Notes under the pieces: model-generated
The model's database searches: none
What the model was told of the DNA's origin: nothing
The model's input: only the letters and a program-made list of their open reading frames with translations
Source of the DNA: Endomychus coccineus
Taxonomy: Eukaryota; Arthropoda; Insecta; Coleoptera; Endomychidae
DNA: 64,000 nt
Reading direction: 5' to 3'
NCBI GenBank assembly: GCA_958510875.1
Contig: OY294068.1
Span: 149,208,388 to 149,272,387, forward strand
Part shown: one piece after another, positions 45,700-57,762 of the stretch
How the letters are laid out: each line of letters opens with the position of its first letter
How positions within the stretch are numbered: position 1 is the first letter of the stretch
Translations under genes and position numbers: made by a program

Positions 45700-48040
45700 A
45701 AATAATACATTCCTTAAACTAATTGCAACTAAGCACTGAGCGTCTATACCGCATCAGTTTCAATTAAAATTGTCTACGTCGTCAAAACGAACGAAACATG
45801 AAAAATTGAAATTATAACACATTGAAGTTTAAATTTATGTGTATTAGAAATCCACTACAAAGAAATGTTTCTAAAGTTGACAGCGTCACTTGAGAAAGAA
45901 GCAAAGACGTCTGAACTCTCTTTGCGTCAAGTAGGTATGAAGTTAAACTGATGTGTTTGACATATTTATGACTTTGATAGGCATAGCTGTACCAAAATTC
46001 TTGATTACTAGTATCGGCTTTCTACCTTATAACTATTTTTACATTAGAAAGGAATACGTAGAAATTTGAAAGTATTTAATTAATTAAATTTGTATAAATT
46101 TGAATTAATGACTATACGTCGGTTCTGTGATTAACATACTTTGAATCGCGTTTTATGTGAATAATCTTCAGGATAGATCTTTTATGATAATTGATTTCTT
46201 TAGATAAAATATTAACATTTTCATAATCGAACTCATGGTTATAATCAAAGCAATGTTTATCAACGGCGGTTGAACGTTTTGCTTTTAGTTCTATACTTCT
46301 GGCCATACATTCCTCCTTGTAAATATTGTGTAAAGATTCCTGTATATGTAATCTGTAAATTTAATTTATATACCGTGTAGGTTTGTTTATCTTCACGCTT
46401 TAATGGTTATAGACTTGAAAAATATCTAACTTTACAGTAGGTTTATGCGCAACATTTATGTCATAGTTTTTTAAGCATCTCTTAATTTTTTCTGAGGTCT
46501 GAGGTATGGTAATGTTATGAAATTATCTTTATTACTGTTTATATTATTTGTATATGATGTACTATTATAGATTTTGTTTATTCTTTCTTAAATGTTCAAA
46601 AGTGTTTTTGGGTACCCATTCATTTCCAGTATATTACGAACTTTTTTAAAATTTCTGGGTTTTCTGGGTGTTACAATTTTACAGCGTGATCTGTAAGGCT
46701 GTTTCTGACACTTTTTTAAATAAATTGTAGGTGCAACTGAATTAATGTGAAGATATCGTTGAGACCAAACTTCTTTTGTTTTTATGTTACCGTCTGAATG
46801 ATGCCTAATGTTTATATCTTAGGAAGTTTATGTTTTGTTCACTTTTATTTCACAAGTAAATTGAAGTTTACATTGGAAATTGTTATAAATTATTAATTAT
46901 ATACTGAATTTTATCCTTGGCAACACACATACCTTTTGAAGGATTCGGGTTGAAAATCTAGTGCATTTATTACAGATTCCGTAATGAGGTTAGGGATAGT
47001 AGCAGAAATTGAAGATCCAATTGCTGTGCCGAATTATTGTCCAAAATATTGTTCACCGTATTGAAAATAAGTGCATTCTAAACTGAACTTTATTGCATTT
47101 ATAAATTCAGACTGATCTAGAGATGTGTGGTCTTTAATTTCTGCTCAACGTTTTTTGATGCTACTTATTGCTAATTCGATTGGTATATTTGGAAATAAAT
47201 AAACAGCATCTAAAGAAATTAATTGATGATCTATGGGTACGGATTGATTTTTTATAAATTCATTAAAATGAGTCCTTTGCATAAAATTCAATTTTCTTAA
47301 AATTATTCATAGATTGGATAAAAACCAATATTGCTTACAATGAGTCTTACAAGTATATCAGTTATATGCAATTCTGAAAGTCCATAGAAATATGATGGTG
47401 CTCGCCCATTATGTCAAATTAATCTATTTTTCATGTCAATAGGATTTAACTTATTCTTTGTACCATTTATTTATTAATTTGTTCATTTCATTTTCTGTCG
47501 ATAATGTAAGATCAGATTTGAATTTTTTATAAATTGTTTCATCTTTCAACAGATTACCTATTTTGTTTTTGTATCCATTTCTATGCATAATGAGTGTTTT
47601 ATTACGTTTGTCCGCATTCAATATTAATATGTGAAGGTGATCATCTAAGAACTGCTCAGTCTGTTTGGTATGATGATTAATAAGAATTTTTGGTGCGCGT
47701 GATTCTGATTTTGTTCTTTTTATTGGTTAAAATTTTACAAATTTTACTCCTGATTGCTGTTTTTAGTTCTAATTCCGGATTTTAAACTAGCAAATAATTT
47801 ATAAATTCATTCCTATGTCCCTGTCATCATTTCTATGACCTATGGGTATCATATTATTCATTAACGAACTTACCGTATAAGATCTTTCAACAATTATTCT
47901 CGATTTCACAACATGAAAACGGTATACATTTTCCCAGTTCTGTCTATATTTTGCTGAATCGGCAGATCTTTTTTGCCTAATCAATTTGGATCAAAGAGCT
48001 AGCTATATTTCTGGTATCTAAAACTTTCTAAATTTGGATG
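45700..48040 (-). mobile_element. Penelope-like element, degraded
   Basis: On the - strand: an N-terminal piece at 47984-47799; the RT motif around 47060-46980 (YGEQYFGQ, GTAIGSSISATI, then NLITESVINALDFQP), diagnostic of Penelope-like RTs; and the C-terminal piece at 46306-46112 (KRSTAVDKHCFDYNHEFDYE then NVNILSKEINYHKRSILKII), which follows the GIY-YIG core. The 3' region from about 45850 shows the usual AATTGAAATTATAACACATT sequence. It has many stops. Confidence 0.8.
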
Positions 48041-48204
48041 AATTTTAATATATAAACATTATTGATGTAAAATTTGCTGTCAAATGAAAAATTTTTTCCA
48101 AATATTGGAATTTTGTTGTTTGTGTGAAAATAATCAACAAAAAACAATCAACTTCCGAGATTGGGAATTGGGAGTTTAGGGAACACCACCTCAAATAATT
48201 TATA

Positions 48205-48931
48205 CAGGGTGTCTCAGGTTTTAGTCGGAGAACTTCAACTGTCGATAGAAAATTTGATTTTGAGAAAAAAATTCCTAATAACATATATGCACAGACACTT
48301 AGTTTTTGAGATACAGGGTATGTTGAAATTGATAAAAAAATTTCCTTTTGTGCGAATATCTCCGGAACCGTTCATCGTACAAAAAACAGCTTCTGCAAGC
48401 ATTTTCTATTCATAGTAAGCTATGTTCTGTGTGATAAAAAGTTTTGTTTTAGTCATAATTTGTGAAGATTTTGAAGCGGTAGTTGGTGTTTTTCTCCCCA
48501 ACTTCTACGCCACTGAAAAAAGTACGGTTTTGAGACAACCATTTGAACCGCCAATGTCTTCTACACAAAAAGGTATTTCGTCATAAGCTCTAAAGTTGAC
48601 CGTTTTTGAGAAAAGTCAACTTTTATGTTGAAAAACATGGTTAATTTTGTGGTTTTGTTACTTGTTCTAACGTTTGAATAAATTTTGTTTAATAAGTGAA
48701 ATAAAATTTATAGCACAAAACATAGCTTACTATAAGTAGAGATCGCTTACAAAAGCTGTTTTCTGTACGATGAACGGTTCCGGAGATATTCGCAAAAAAC
48801 TTTTCAATTTCAACAGCCTGTATCTCGAAAACGAAGTGATTTAGAGAAAAATTTTATATGGAAGACCCCTATTATTTTTAGCAGTTCTATCGTTTGCCGA
48901 AGTTATGAACGAAAAAACTGAAACACCCTGT
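48205..48931. mobile_element. fold-back element with CAGGGTGT ends, copy 1
   Basis: CAGGGTGTCTCAGGTTTTAG (left) and CAGGGTGTTTCAGTTTTTTC (right, reversed) open inverted arms of about 190 bp that share TCTCCGGAACCGTTCATCGT and CTGTATCTCGAAAAC-like blocks. TA flanks both sides. At 727 bp with no transposase it is a miniature element mobilised in trans. Confidence 0.85.
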
Positions 48932-48935
48932 ATAC

Positions 48936-49578
48936 AGGGTGTCCCAGATTTTAGTTGAAGAACTTCAACAGTCGATAGAAAATTTGATTTTGACAAAAAA
49001 ATTCCCAATAACATATATGCACAAACGCTTAGTTTTTGAGATACAGGGTGTTCAAATTGATAAAAAAATTTCGTTTTTTGCGAATATCTCCGGAACCGTT
49101 TATCGTAGTACAGGAAACAGCTTTTGCAAGCATTTTCTACTCATAGTAAGTTATGTTCTGTGTGATAAAAATTTTTTTTTTAGTCATAATTGGTGAAGAT
49201 TTTGAAGGGGTAGTTGGTGTTTTTCTCCCCAACTTCTACGTCACTGGAAAAAGTACGGTTTTGAGACAACCATTTGAACCGCCAATGTTTTCTGCACAAA
49301 AAAGGTACTCTTGGTCATAAGCTCCAAAGTTGACCGTTTTCGAGAAAAATCAATTTTTATGTTGAAAAACCTGGTCAATTCTTACTAATTAAACAAAATT
49401 TATTCAAACGTTAGAACAAGTAACAAAACCAAAAAATTGACCATGTTTTTCAACATAAAAGTTGATTTTTCCGAAAACGGTCAACTTTGGAGCTTATGAC
49501 TAAGAGTACCTTTTTTGTGTAGAAAACATTGGCGGTTCAAAGGGTTGTCTCAAAACCGTACTTTTTCCAGTGGCCCTG
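48936..49578. mobile_element. fold-back element with CAGGGTGT ends, copy 2, rearranged
   Basis: It starts CAGGGTGTCCCAGATTTTAG directly after copy 1, sharing the TATA junction, and follows copy 1 for about 440 bases. The right half is then a mirror of its own middle: 49241-49372 is inverted at 49432-49573 (CCACTGGAAAAAGTACGG...CGGTCAACTTTGGAGC). The right end is CCCTG then TA at 49579-49580. Confidence 0.75.
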
Positions 49579-49579
49579 T

Positions 49580-50751
49580 AGAATAAAGAAATCAGACTCA
49601 AATTACACCAGATAATTTCACCATAGCATGTTGATGAATATAAATTTCAAAAATTGAATATTCCCAAGATATTCTGATGGGCTTATTGGATATCCGCACA
49701 TAGAAATAAAATAACAGTTGAAATTTGAGAGTTTCACTAACTAATCTACTTCATCAATCCCGATACAAGCATTCTGCGTCCAAATACAGTTGATCAAGTT
49801 CAAACCACTTAACGAGAGACGATTGAAATCATTTCAATGGCTTAAAGCTACAAAAGACAGAAATCGGTAACGCACCACGAAGCGGAGCGTAGCCCAATCC
49901 TATTTCTTTGTTAAATTCTATATTAAATAAGTTTTAATACCTATATGCTCATACTGTAAAGAATAAAATTGCAAGAAGGTATCCATTTCCTGCTTAACAT
50001 GAGTATTAGAAAAACAAGATATCGAGGTAATAAACAGGTGGTTACAAGTAAATGATTAGTTAAATAGTTCAAGTGAATAGTTTAATCCGTGTTTGTTCCG
50101 CCCCCAGGCTGCTACCTGCACAGTAAAACCACGACAAAGGCTCGTATAGCTATGAACAACCGCCACTTATTGAATTTACTTTGATAACACTCTGTCGAAT
50201 TGCCGACAAAGCGAAGTAATTTTGCTTCAATTGTGTCATTGAAAGGCAAATGTACAAGCACTGACGAACGAAATCCTGTTAAGATGAAACTGGCAATGGA
50301 TACGTTTATTGACATTCAACTTCGTGCCGAAAGTAATTTTTAATCCTTGTAATACTTATGTATTCGAAAATAATTTATTATGTAGATACATCACCTCCCA
50401 TCATGAAATATTATCAATTAATAATAATTGATTTGATTTTCTAACAAATATTTGATGACATTTCTAGTATTCTTCGAAATTCAATAATGTTAATTAAAAC
50501 CAGTCAAAAGATTTCCATTATATTCTACATAACGATTAAAAAGAATAATTTAAAAAATCGGGAATATATTATGTAACAGGTGATATATTGAAATTTTTAC
50601 TAGCTACTTAGAATTTGAATGGAGCTCACCATTATTTTGTGATATTCCATTTTTACAGATGAAAACTAGAAATTTTACTTTGTTAAATAACACTTTATTT
50701 AAAAGAAAGTTGAATGCAATTTCGAACTTTACATTTCATTATGAAAACATA
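49580..50751. other. unassigned region
   Basis: No coding family or repeat recognised. A 67-codon - strand frame at 50112-50315 in a GC-richer patch has no features that identify it. Confidence 0.4.
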
Positions 50752-50753
50752 TA

Positions 50754-52436
50754 TAGTCCCTGGCCAGATTATTAGACTCACTTATAAAATTTGAGTTCTT
50801 TTGGTTTTGCATTGAAATATCACGTGTTAGTTTATGAAAACCTTAACACTTTTGTAGAGTAAGGATTGGCTAATAGCATATTAAATTTTTTTATGGCTGT
50901 ACTCAGTCGGCAATGCTGATATTTTATAAATCATCAAATATTAGTTGGGTTAAGATTCTTCAAGTGAACGGTGACGTTGAGTGAAAAGTACGATTTATCC
51001 AGTTTTAGCAACAATTTTGTCAAAGTAAGTAATTAATGGCTTGAAGTATATATTTATTTAATATTTATTTATATTGTTATACATTTTTAAAGTGATACAA
51101 ATTGAAAACTTGGCATTTAATGTTTGGGTGCAATTTTTTTTAGATGGGGAAGCATAAAGACCTTAGTCAAGAACAAAAATCGTCCGTAATAGCTCTATTG
51201 AAGAATACAGAGTTTAGCCAACGACAGATTGCAGCAAGATGTGGTATATCGCAAGCTTCAGTACGACGAATAAAAAATTAACTCCAAAAAGCCTTTAGAC
51301 GCTGCTCGAAAAAGTTGGTGTGGTAGAAAACGTGTTATCACTCCCAGGGGACAAAGACTACTTCGAAACATTACCGAGAAATTTCGAAGGGCTAGTCATG
51401 CCGACAATAAAACAAATTTGTAGAAGCAGGGTACAATGTCTCTGCTCGTACCGTAAGGCAAAACCTGTATGATCTTGGTTTCAAATGCCGTAGACCCGTA
51501 AAAAAGCCAAGATTAACACCAACCATGGTAAAGTAGAGGCTAAATTGGGCTAATGCTCATAAACATTTAACTGTTGATGACTGGAGAATAGTAAGTTGCT
51601 TGACATTTTCTAGTTTTTTTTTACTGTTTTTGCTCTTCAATAGACTTGGTTCAGCGATGAATCAACTTTTCAAATCCTGGATGATAAGGCACAGTTTGTT
51701 TGGCGTCGCAAAAACGAAAAATTCCATCATGACTGTGTCATAAAAACTGTTAAACATCCTGTGTCTGTCATGATATGGTCGTTGATAAGTGGAAAAGGCC
51801 TAGAACGTTTGTATGTGGTCGAGGGAACCATGCGGCAGGACCAATATAAGAAAGTTTTGGAAACAAGATTGCTTCCACAGATGGAAGAATGGTTCGGGAA
51901 TGGTAGAAAAGTGTTCATGCAGGATGAAGCACCTTGCCATACTGCAAAATCAATCAAATAATTCTTAGGAGAGATGTCTTTACCACTTATGCCTTGGCCG
52001 GGCCACTCCCCAGACATGGATCCAATAGAGAACGTTTGGGAGTATTTGAAGAGGGAACTGGCAAAAGAAAACATAATTACAAAGGTTCAACTAATAGAAA
52101 GAATTATCCATTATTGGAACCATAACGAAAAGTTGAAAGAAATTGCTTTAAACTGTGTTGAGAGTACGCCACGAAGAGTTGCTGCTTAAATTGCTGTAAA
52201 GGGTGGCTTAACAAAATATTAATTTATTTCTTGTCTAATTAATATTTGTTCACATTTTCTTTAATAAATATTTTGCAATACAACAACTGTTTATCATTAA
52301 TATTTGCTATTATATATAAAAATTCTCGGGAAATAGGTCACATTAATATTTGCACCATAATTATGTTAATAATAGCATTAAAATCAACAAAAAACTTAGA
52401 TTTCGGAAATGAGTCTATTAATTAGGCCAGGGACTG
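50754..52436 (+). mobile_element. Tc1-like element with both TIRs
   Basis: The left end TAGTCCCTGGCCAGATTATT and the right end (reversed) CAGTCCCTGGCCTAATTAAT are followed by AGACTCA in both. TA lies on both sides (50752-50753, 52437-52438). At 1683 bp it is the expected length for a full Tc1-like element. A short Penelope-like terminus (AAAAATTCTCGGGAAATAGG, 52317 onward) is inserted before the right end. Confidence 0.92.
51144..52189 (+). pseudogene. Tc1-like transposase pseudogene with an intron
   Basis: ATG at 51144 follows a T-rich stretch and AG that look like a splice acceptor, with a donor candidate CAAAGTAAGT near 51018. N-terminal helix-turn-helix: LSQEQKSSVIALLKNTEFSQ, then IAARCGISQASVRRI. 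A GT-AG intron of 53 bases (51591-51643) separates DDWRI from TWFSDESTF, which carries the first catalytic Asp. Then come MQDEAPCHTAKSIK (second Asp) and PGHSPDMDPIENVWEYLK (Glu), i.e. a DD-E triad. It is broken by two frameshifts near 51280 and 51410 and stops near 51533 and 51958. Confidence 0.9.
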
Positions 52437-53374
52437 TACTTGTAGGTTTTGATAATGAACTGTAAAGTTCGAAATTGTATTGACCAGACCAGATTTTGAT
52501 AAAATTATGATTGATGTAGGCAAACCAAATTGTGCATTCAATGATTTATGGTATGAAAAATATGAATGGATCAGAGTAAATAAATTAATGGAAAACATAT
52601 ATTTTGGTGGTCCTCTGTAATTTTTCTCGAAAAATAGTGACGCAACATGGTGGAAAAAAGATATTCAGATAGGAAAAACGTATGTCGTTCTGTAGAGAAA
52701 CACAACAGGAGCAAGGAACAATATCATTTCAAATTGTGTGTTCGACATGTTAAGTCAACCAAATATTGCCACAGGTCACAGCAATAATAGACAGCACATA
52801 ACCTACTGAAATTGAAAACATTAATACTAGATTTCATGAAAATCAGAAAATTTTAGCGAGTTTGATCGATGTCGAATTGCTCGATGGTATCAAACATAGG
52901 TTGCTCGACGGAACGAAATTTTATGGAGATCGAATTACGCGACGGTATAGGAAATCGCCCAAATAGTATTTATTAAGAAAAGACGGAAACCATAAAAATT
53001 GCTTATCAAGCACAGTTTTATTAAGTAAATCAAATATACATGTACAAACGGATCAAATAATTTTTACACGTTAGAAGCAAGTTAGTTTGATTTATTGTAA
53101 TATGACATATCTTTTACATAATCGTAACTTCCATAATTTTCAATCAACTTTTCCATATTACACATCTATTGATAAATTCAATTTGTACATTTGTTCAAAA
53201 TGTCGTAGCTGTAAATTAAATAATTGTTCAGTAAATCAAATTATACAAAAATATTTGGGTGAGTAGAATAAAACAGTTTATAAAGTGTGAATGAAACACT
53301 TAGCATTTGTTGTTCCTGCCAAAATGGAGGGTTTGGCCCATATATTTGGAGGAAAAGTCGCAGTTTCATTGATA
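52437..53374. other. unassigned region
   Basis: Nothing recognised. The sequence is AT-rich with short frames only. Confidence 0.4.
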
Positions 53375-53410
53375 TACTAGGGCAAGGTAAAAAGTCCCTG
53401 AAAAAAAAAA

Positions 53411-54185
53411 GACAGCGCACTCCGGGAGTGCAGGCAGAAGTGAAAACTTGAACTTATGGCGCGTTGGGCACTTTTTTGGGTGAGCATTTTTAGGTGCGCT
53501 CGCGACATGAGAAATTGTTCATAAAAAATCAAGTTTATCAAAGCAATGTGGGCACTTTTTGAATAGACATGAAGTATAATAATATAGAAACTATATTCGA
53601 AGGAAGTGGTTTTATTTAAATGAGTAAATATTAGTAAATAGTAAATACAAAATTTATCAATTCTCATCCATAATTTCAACAACTCTTACATCATCATTAT
53701 CAGCATTTTCATCATTATTATCAGGATTTTCATCAAATTCTAAAACTGAAACAATAGGTCTATGGTAACTAAAGTATGAAATGAACAATTTTGATTTAAA
53801 TCTATTTATATATCTTGTGAATACTGCATCAATAGTAGTTAGTATTATCTTTCCCACAAATTAATATTCATTTATAAAATAAATATAAAAAACTCTCAAT
53901 CTCGTCTGTCGCGAGGGCACGAACGAATGCCCATGCAAAGACTGCGTATAGCATGCAGCGCTCTCGCATACCTATACACACTGAGTATACATATAGGTAT
54001 GTAATCTCGTCTGTCGCGAGAGCACGAACGAATGCCCATGCAAAGAGCGCGTATAGTATACATATATTATAAGAATACACGCGGAGTATATCTGTGTAAA
54101 ATCTCATCTGTCGCGAGAACGGCTGAAAATGCTCTCCCACAAAAAAGCCCAACGCGCCATAAGAATACAATAGATGGCGCCACAG
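53411..54185. mobile_element. copy 3 (relative) of the GAAGTGAAAACT family, inside mariner 2
   Basis: The left side GACAGCGCACTCCGGGAGTG then GCAGAAGTGAAAACTT and CTTATGGCGCGTTGGGC; the right side mirrors CTTATGGCGCGTTGGGC and ends near CAGTC. Within the right arm a 109-bp unit starting ATCTCGTCTGTCGCGAG is repeated (53894, 54003 and partly 54101). A 66-codon - strand frame (53657-53857) ends in the acidic ENADNDDVRVVEIMDEN and may be the tail of a lost transposase. Confidence 0.7.
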
Positions 54186-54316
54186 TCGAAAATCCCATGT
54201 GACATTTGTGATGTACCATCTTTAACTAGAACGCAGTAAAATTTTCAGACTGATATGTCATTCAGTTCTGTTTTGACACCCATCATAAGCAACCAGCCTT
54301 GAACATTTTTGCAAAC

Positions 54317-55266
54317 ATGGGACGAAGTGAATTTCGTGTCTTGATTGAATATTATTTCTTGGATGGAAAAAACATTGCGCAAACCAAAGCATCGCTTGTT
54401 AAGCATTATGGGGACTCTTCACCATCGATTAGAACGATTCACAAGTGGTTTGCTAATTTTCGTTCTGGTAGTATGACCACAAACGACGCCGAACGTTCTG
54501 GTCGTCCAATTGAGGTTACAACGCCAGAAATCGTCGATAAGACTCATGTTATGATATTGGACGATCGACGAGTTAAAGTTCACGAGAATGCTGACGCTAT
54601 CGGCATCTCAACCGAACGGGTACGGAACATTTTGCATAAATTTTTGAATATGAGAAAGCTATCTGCCAGATGGGTGCCGCATTTGTTCTCTGTTGACAAT
54701 AAGCGCAACCGTGTGACAAGTTCAAAGGAGTGTTCGCGATGTTCAAGCGCGATAAGAAGGACTTTTTGCGCCGTTTCGTAACCGTGAACGGAACATGAGG
54801 CCATCACAACACACCAGAGACCAAAGAATAGTCGAAACAGTGGACTTGTCCCGGCGAATCGAATCCGAAAGAGGCCAAAGTGGGTTTATCGGCCAACAAA
54901 GTAATGGCGACTGTTTTTTGAGATACACACGGTATCGTCCATATCGATTACCTCGAAAAAAGCAGAACGATCACCGGCGCATATTATGCAGGGTTGTTGG
55001 ATCGATAAGACGCCGATTTGAAGCGAAACCGGCCGCATTTAGCAAAGAAAAAAGTGCTCTTCCCCCAGGACCCAGTCGCAATGGAAAAATTGCACGAATT
55101 GCGCTACGAATTGGTTCATCATTCACCATATTCTCCAAATTTGGCCTCCTGTGATTTTTATCTATTTCCAAACTTGAAGAAATGGTTCGGCAGAAAGAGA
55201 TTTGACTCCAACAATCAGGTCATCGCTGAAACAAACGTCTATTTTGAAGGATTGCCGAAATCGTGA
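54317..55266 (+). pseudogene. mariner transposase pseudogene
   Basis: ATG at 54317 starts an intact N-terminal frame of about 155 codons: EFRVLIEYYFLDGKNIAQTK (first helix-turn-helix), RTIHKWFANFRSGSM, GRPIEVTTPEIVDK, then ISTERVRNILHKFL and MRKLSARWVPHLFSVDNK (second helix-turn-helix and linker). Frameshifts follow near 54755. The first catalytic site reads RFVTVNGT (Asp lost), the second region is deleted or garbled near 55040-55080, and the third survives as NLASCDFYLFPNLKKWF near 55137-55190. It is closely related to the copy at 1254-2124. Confidence 0.88.
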
Positions 55267-55381
55267 TATTTGGAACGGATCGAAAAATTAGGAAAACGTT
55301 GGACTAAGTGTTGTGTTGAGAAATAAAATAAGTTTTGATCAAATAAATCATTTTTCAGGGACTTTTCACTTTGCCCTCGTA

Positions 55382-55738
55382 AGTGTCTACGAAATAGTTG
55401 AACAATTTCACAAATTTTTCCCTAGGAATTAAATCGGCAGAAAAATCCTCTACAATGCAATCCAATGAATGTTGTAGCTTCAGTTTTTTCTTCTTAATCC
55501 CATTTCTTAAATTTTTCGCAACCAAGATTTGGAAGGAGACAATATACGGAATATAATGCCTAGTTTTTAGACCATGAATTGTAAAATATTATAAAAAAAC
55601 TTGAAATATACCATACATAAATAGTTTCCAAGTCGCATAGAAATTTCAGATTGGTTGAGCACGAAAACACTGCTTCATTATAATTTTTGTTATAGGGACA
55701 AAAGTCTTCGTTTATATTAGTTTTCCAATTAAGTTCAC
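55382..55738. other. nothing recognised
   Basis: Spacer between mariner 2 and the FLYWCH fragment; no features. Confidence 0.4.
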
Positions 55739-56130
55739 TCAGCACTTGATGCCCTTTCCAGTAGTGACTTCGGCAATGCCGGCAATATTAAGAACGACTT
55801 GCATGCTCTCTCTTATTTTCTTAATATCACTGTTTATTAACTTGTCAAATGTAACGTCGTTCAATTGTTTTAATTCGCTCCTGATTATTAATTTATAGGG
55901 CTTCTCACATAAATTGTCAACAGCTTTTTGTTTGCATGCATTGCTAACTATCGTTGTAAGCAATTTATCTTCTACCATTGAATGGTTGTGCTGTAGAAAA
56001 GGGGTCTCCATCACTATGTCATCATTCCCCATTGTGTACAGTTTCGCCTTACACCTGGTTTTTCATTGACCTTTGGACATCGCCACGTATTTTTTCCATA
56101 TTTCGCGATTTGATCAAGTCGGAACTTATT
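55739..56130 (-). pseudogene. FLYWCH zinc-finger protein fragment
   Basis: On the - strand: KFRLDQIAKYGKNTWRCPK, a frame slip, then RCKAKLYTMGNDDIVMETPF and LQHNHSMVEDKLLTTIVSNA. The Trp-x-Cys, Cys-Lys-Ala and His-x-His spacing is that of the FLYWCH zinc finger. The following segment (KPYKLIIRSELKQL, FDKLINSDIKKIRESM) is the helical region usually found after FLYWCH in transposon-derived insect proteins of Mutator type. The similarity ends at RESM. It is a degraded transposon fragment or dead gene copy. Confidence 0.7.
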
Positions 56131-57055
56131 ATTATACACAACTGGTCACATTTTGCCTTTCTCACTGTAAAATCTCAAACTACTCATTTTAGAAAAAACT
56201 GCTGTGGGGCATAATTTAAACCATATTTTATCAGGAAACAAAAATTCCTTATTCCATCTCTAATAAAACCAGGTACCTATGGTGTTAATTACCTTACCAC
56301 CTCTCATTAGTGTTTCCGGTCGAGCAACTCGGACCTACCTTTGTCTCGCAATTCGGAAGTGACCTTATGAAAATTTTACCTGGCGTGAAGCAACTTGACC
56401 AGAGCCAGAGTTGTTATTTTACAGAATGTTTTGATTAACAAAATTGACAAAGAAATTTCGAAATCTCCCTTCATTTTATGTAAAGTTGAAGAAACCACGG
56501 ATACTATTCAAAAATTTTCCCTGCTCTATTCGATCTGAAACAAAATAGTGTCAAGTGAAGTTTTGTTCAAAATCTGTAAAAAAATTTAGGCTTATTATTA
56601 TCAATAAGGGAGGTGGGACCATTGTGGTCCCTTAATGTCTAGGACGAAGCTCTTTGTACCCCGTGTCACTCGTCACTTGGGGAGGGATCCCACTCAGCTA
56701 CCAAAGGGCGGTTCCCATTCGGGAGTGTTCACCATGGTCCCCTAGGTGAACGATTCCTGAAGAGATTACCATTAGGCTTAGGCCCCACCCCTTTGAATTC
56801 GCTATTTAAAATGTTGCCTCATTGCATATTTTATGACCACCAGCCGCCACTGCACCTAACTGAATTCAATTTTGTAGATTCTACTTCAAGTGTTCACTTG
56901 CTACAGCTTAAGTTCAACTGTTAAAATTGGAAACATTGCTTTGTAAAAGCGCTATTATTTTGTGGTAAAAACGTTAGTAGAATGCCAACGAAACATTACA
57001 TCCGAACTTGAACGCGTGAAAATTGTTACAATAAAGAATTATTTGTATTGTGTAT
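56131..57055. other. mostly unassigned, with a lone hAT end at 56841-56852
   Basis: GC-richer at 56610-56800. The 12-mer CAGTGGCGGCTG, read on - from 56852, matches the termini at 24660 and 27598; no partner end or duplication was found. The rest has no recognised content. Confidence 0.4.
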
Positions 57056-57144
57056 AGGTTGTTAATAATGATTCTTGACCCAGGTATGAATTATATATAA
57101 ATTCTCGGGAAATAGGTCACACTAAGATATATGCTTATTATTTC

Positions 57145-57188
57145 CGTCCTTACGTACGCTTCGGTCTCATGACCATCATCAGAAGACG
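57145..57188 (-). ncRNA. hammerhead ribozyme, one core change
   Basis: On the - strand: stem I CGTCTT with partner AGGACG (6 bp including one G-U), core CTGATGA, stem II TGGTC-ATGA-GACC, core GAAG (consensus GAAA), stem III CGTACGT, cleavage base A. The single core change (A15.1 to G) can still wobble-pair with U16.1, so reduced activity is possible. Confidence 0.78.
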
Positions 57189-57762
57189 TATCAATGTCCT
57201 TATCGCACCAATTTCTATCAAAAATGCCCAAGTCGCCGATACGAACAGAAACAAGAGTAATCGAAATTGTAACACATTAATGTTTTAAGTATATGAATCA
57301 AGAATCCACTGCTTAGCAATTTTCCTATAAAATTCAAAGTCATTTCCAAGCACAGTTTGAAATCGAATGAAATCAAAAATATAACGCTCAAGTATCCACT
57401 TTCGAACCAGATGTTGAAGATTTATGAGGTAATAGGAAAAGGTTGTAAGACCTTATTAGAAATATTGCTATTTGAGAATTCCTAAAATATACTTTTAACA
57501 ATATAAAGACGCATGGAGAAATTTTCAAGGGTTTTAATCAATTAAATTAATATAAATTTGGATTTACAGACTTAGAGTCACGTTTTAAGTGAATCATCTC
57601 CAGAATAGATCTTTCATAATAATTAGTTTTCTTAGTTAAAATATTAACATTTTTGTACTCAAATTGATGGTTATAACCAAAATAATGTTTAGCAAGGGCG
57701 GTGGAATTTTTATGTTTTTGTTTCTAGTAGCCATACTTCTTTTTTGTAAATATTGTTTAAAG

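Larger units (their letters stand above)
53377..55379 (+). mobile_element. mariner element 2, carrying a nested element
   Basis: The ends CTAGGGCAAGGTAAAAAGTC and (reversed) CGAGGGCAAAGTGAAAAGTC are flanked by TA (53375-53376, 55380-55381). Without the 0.77-kb insertion (53411-54185) it is about 1.2 kb. The 5' untranslated part (TCGAAAATCCCATGTGACAT) matches mariner 1, which shows exactly where the insertion entered. Confidence 0.92.

Noticed and set aside
53868..54170. 100-codon - strand frame with repeated MLYAVFAWAFVRALATDE-like peptide
   Set aside because: The peptide repeat only reflects the 109-bp subrepeat of the nested element; it overlaps the terminus and has no start context.
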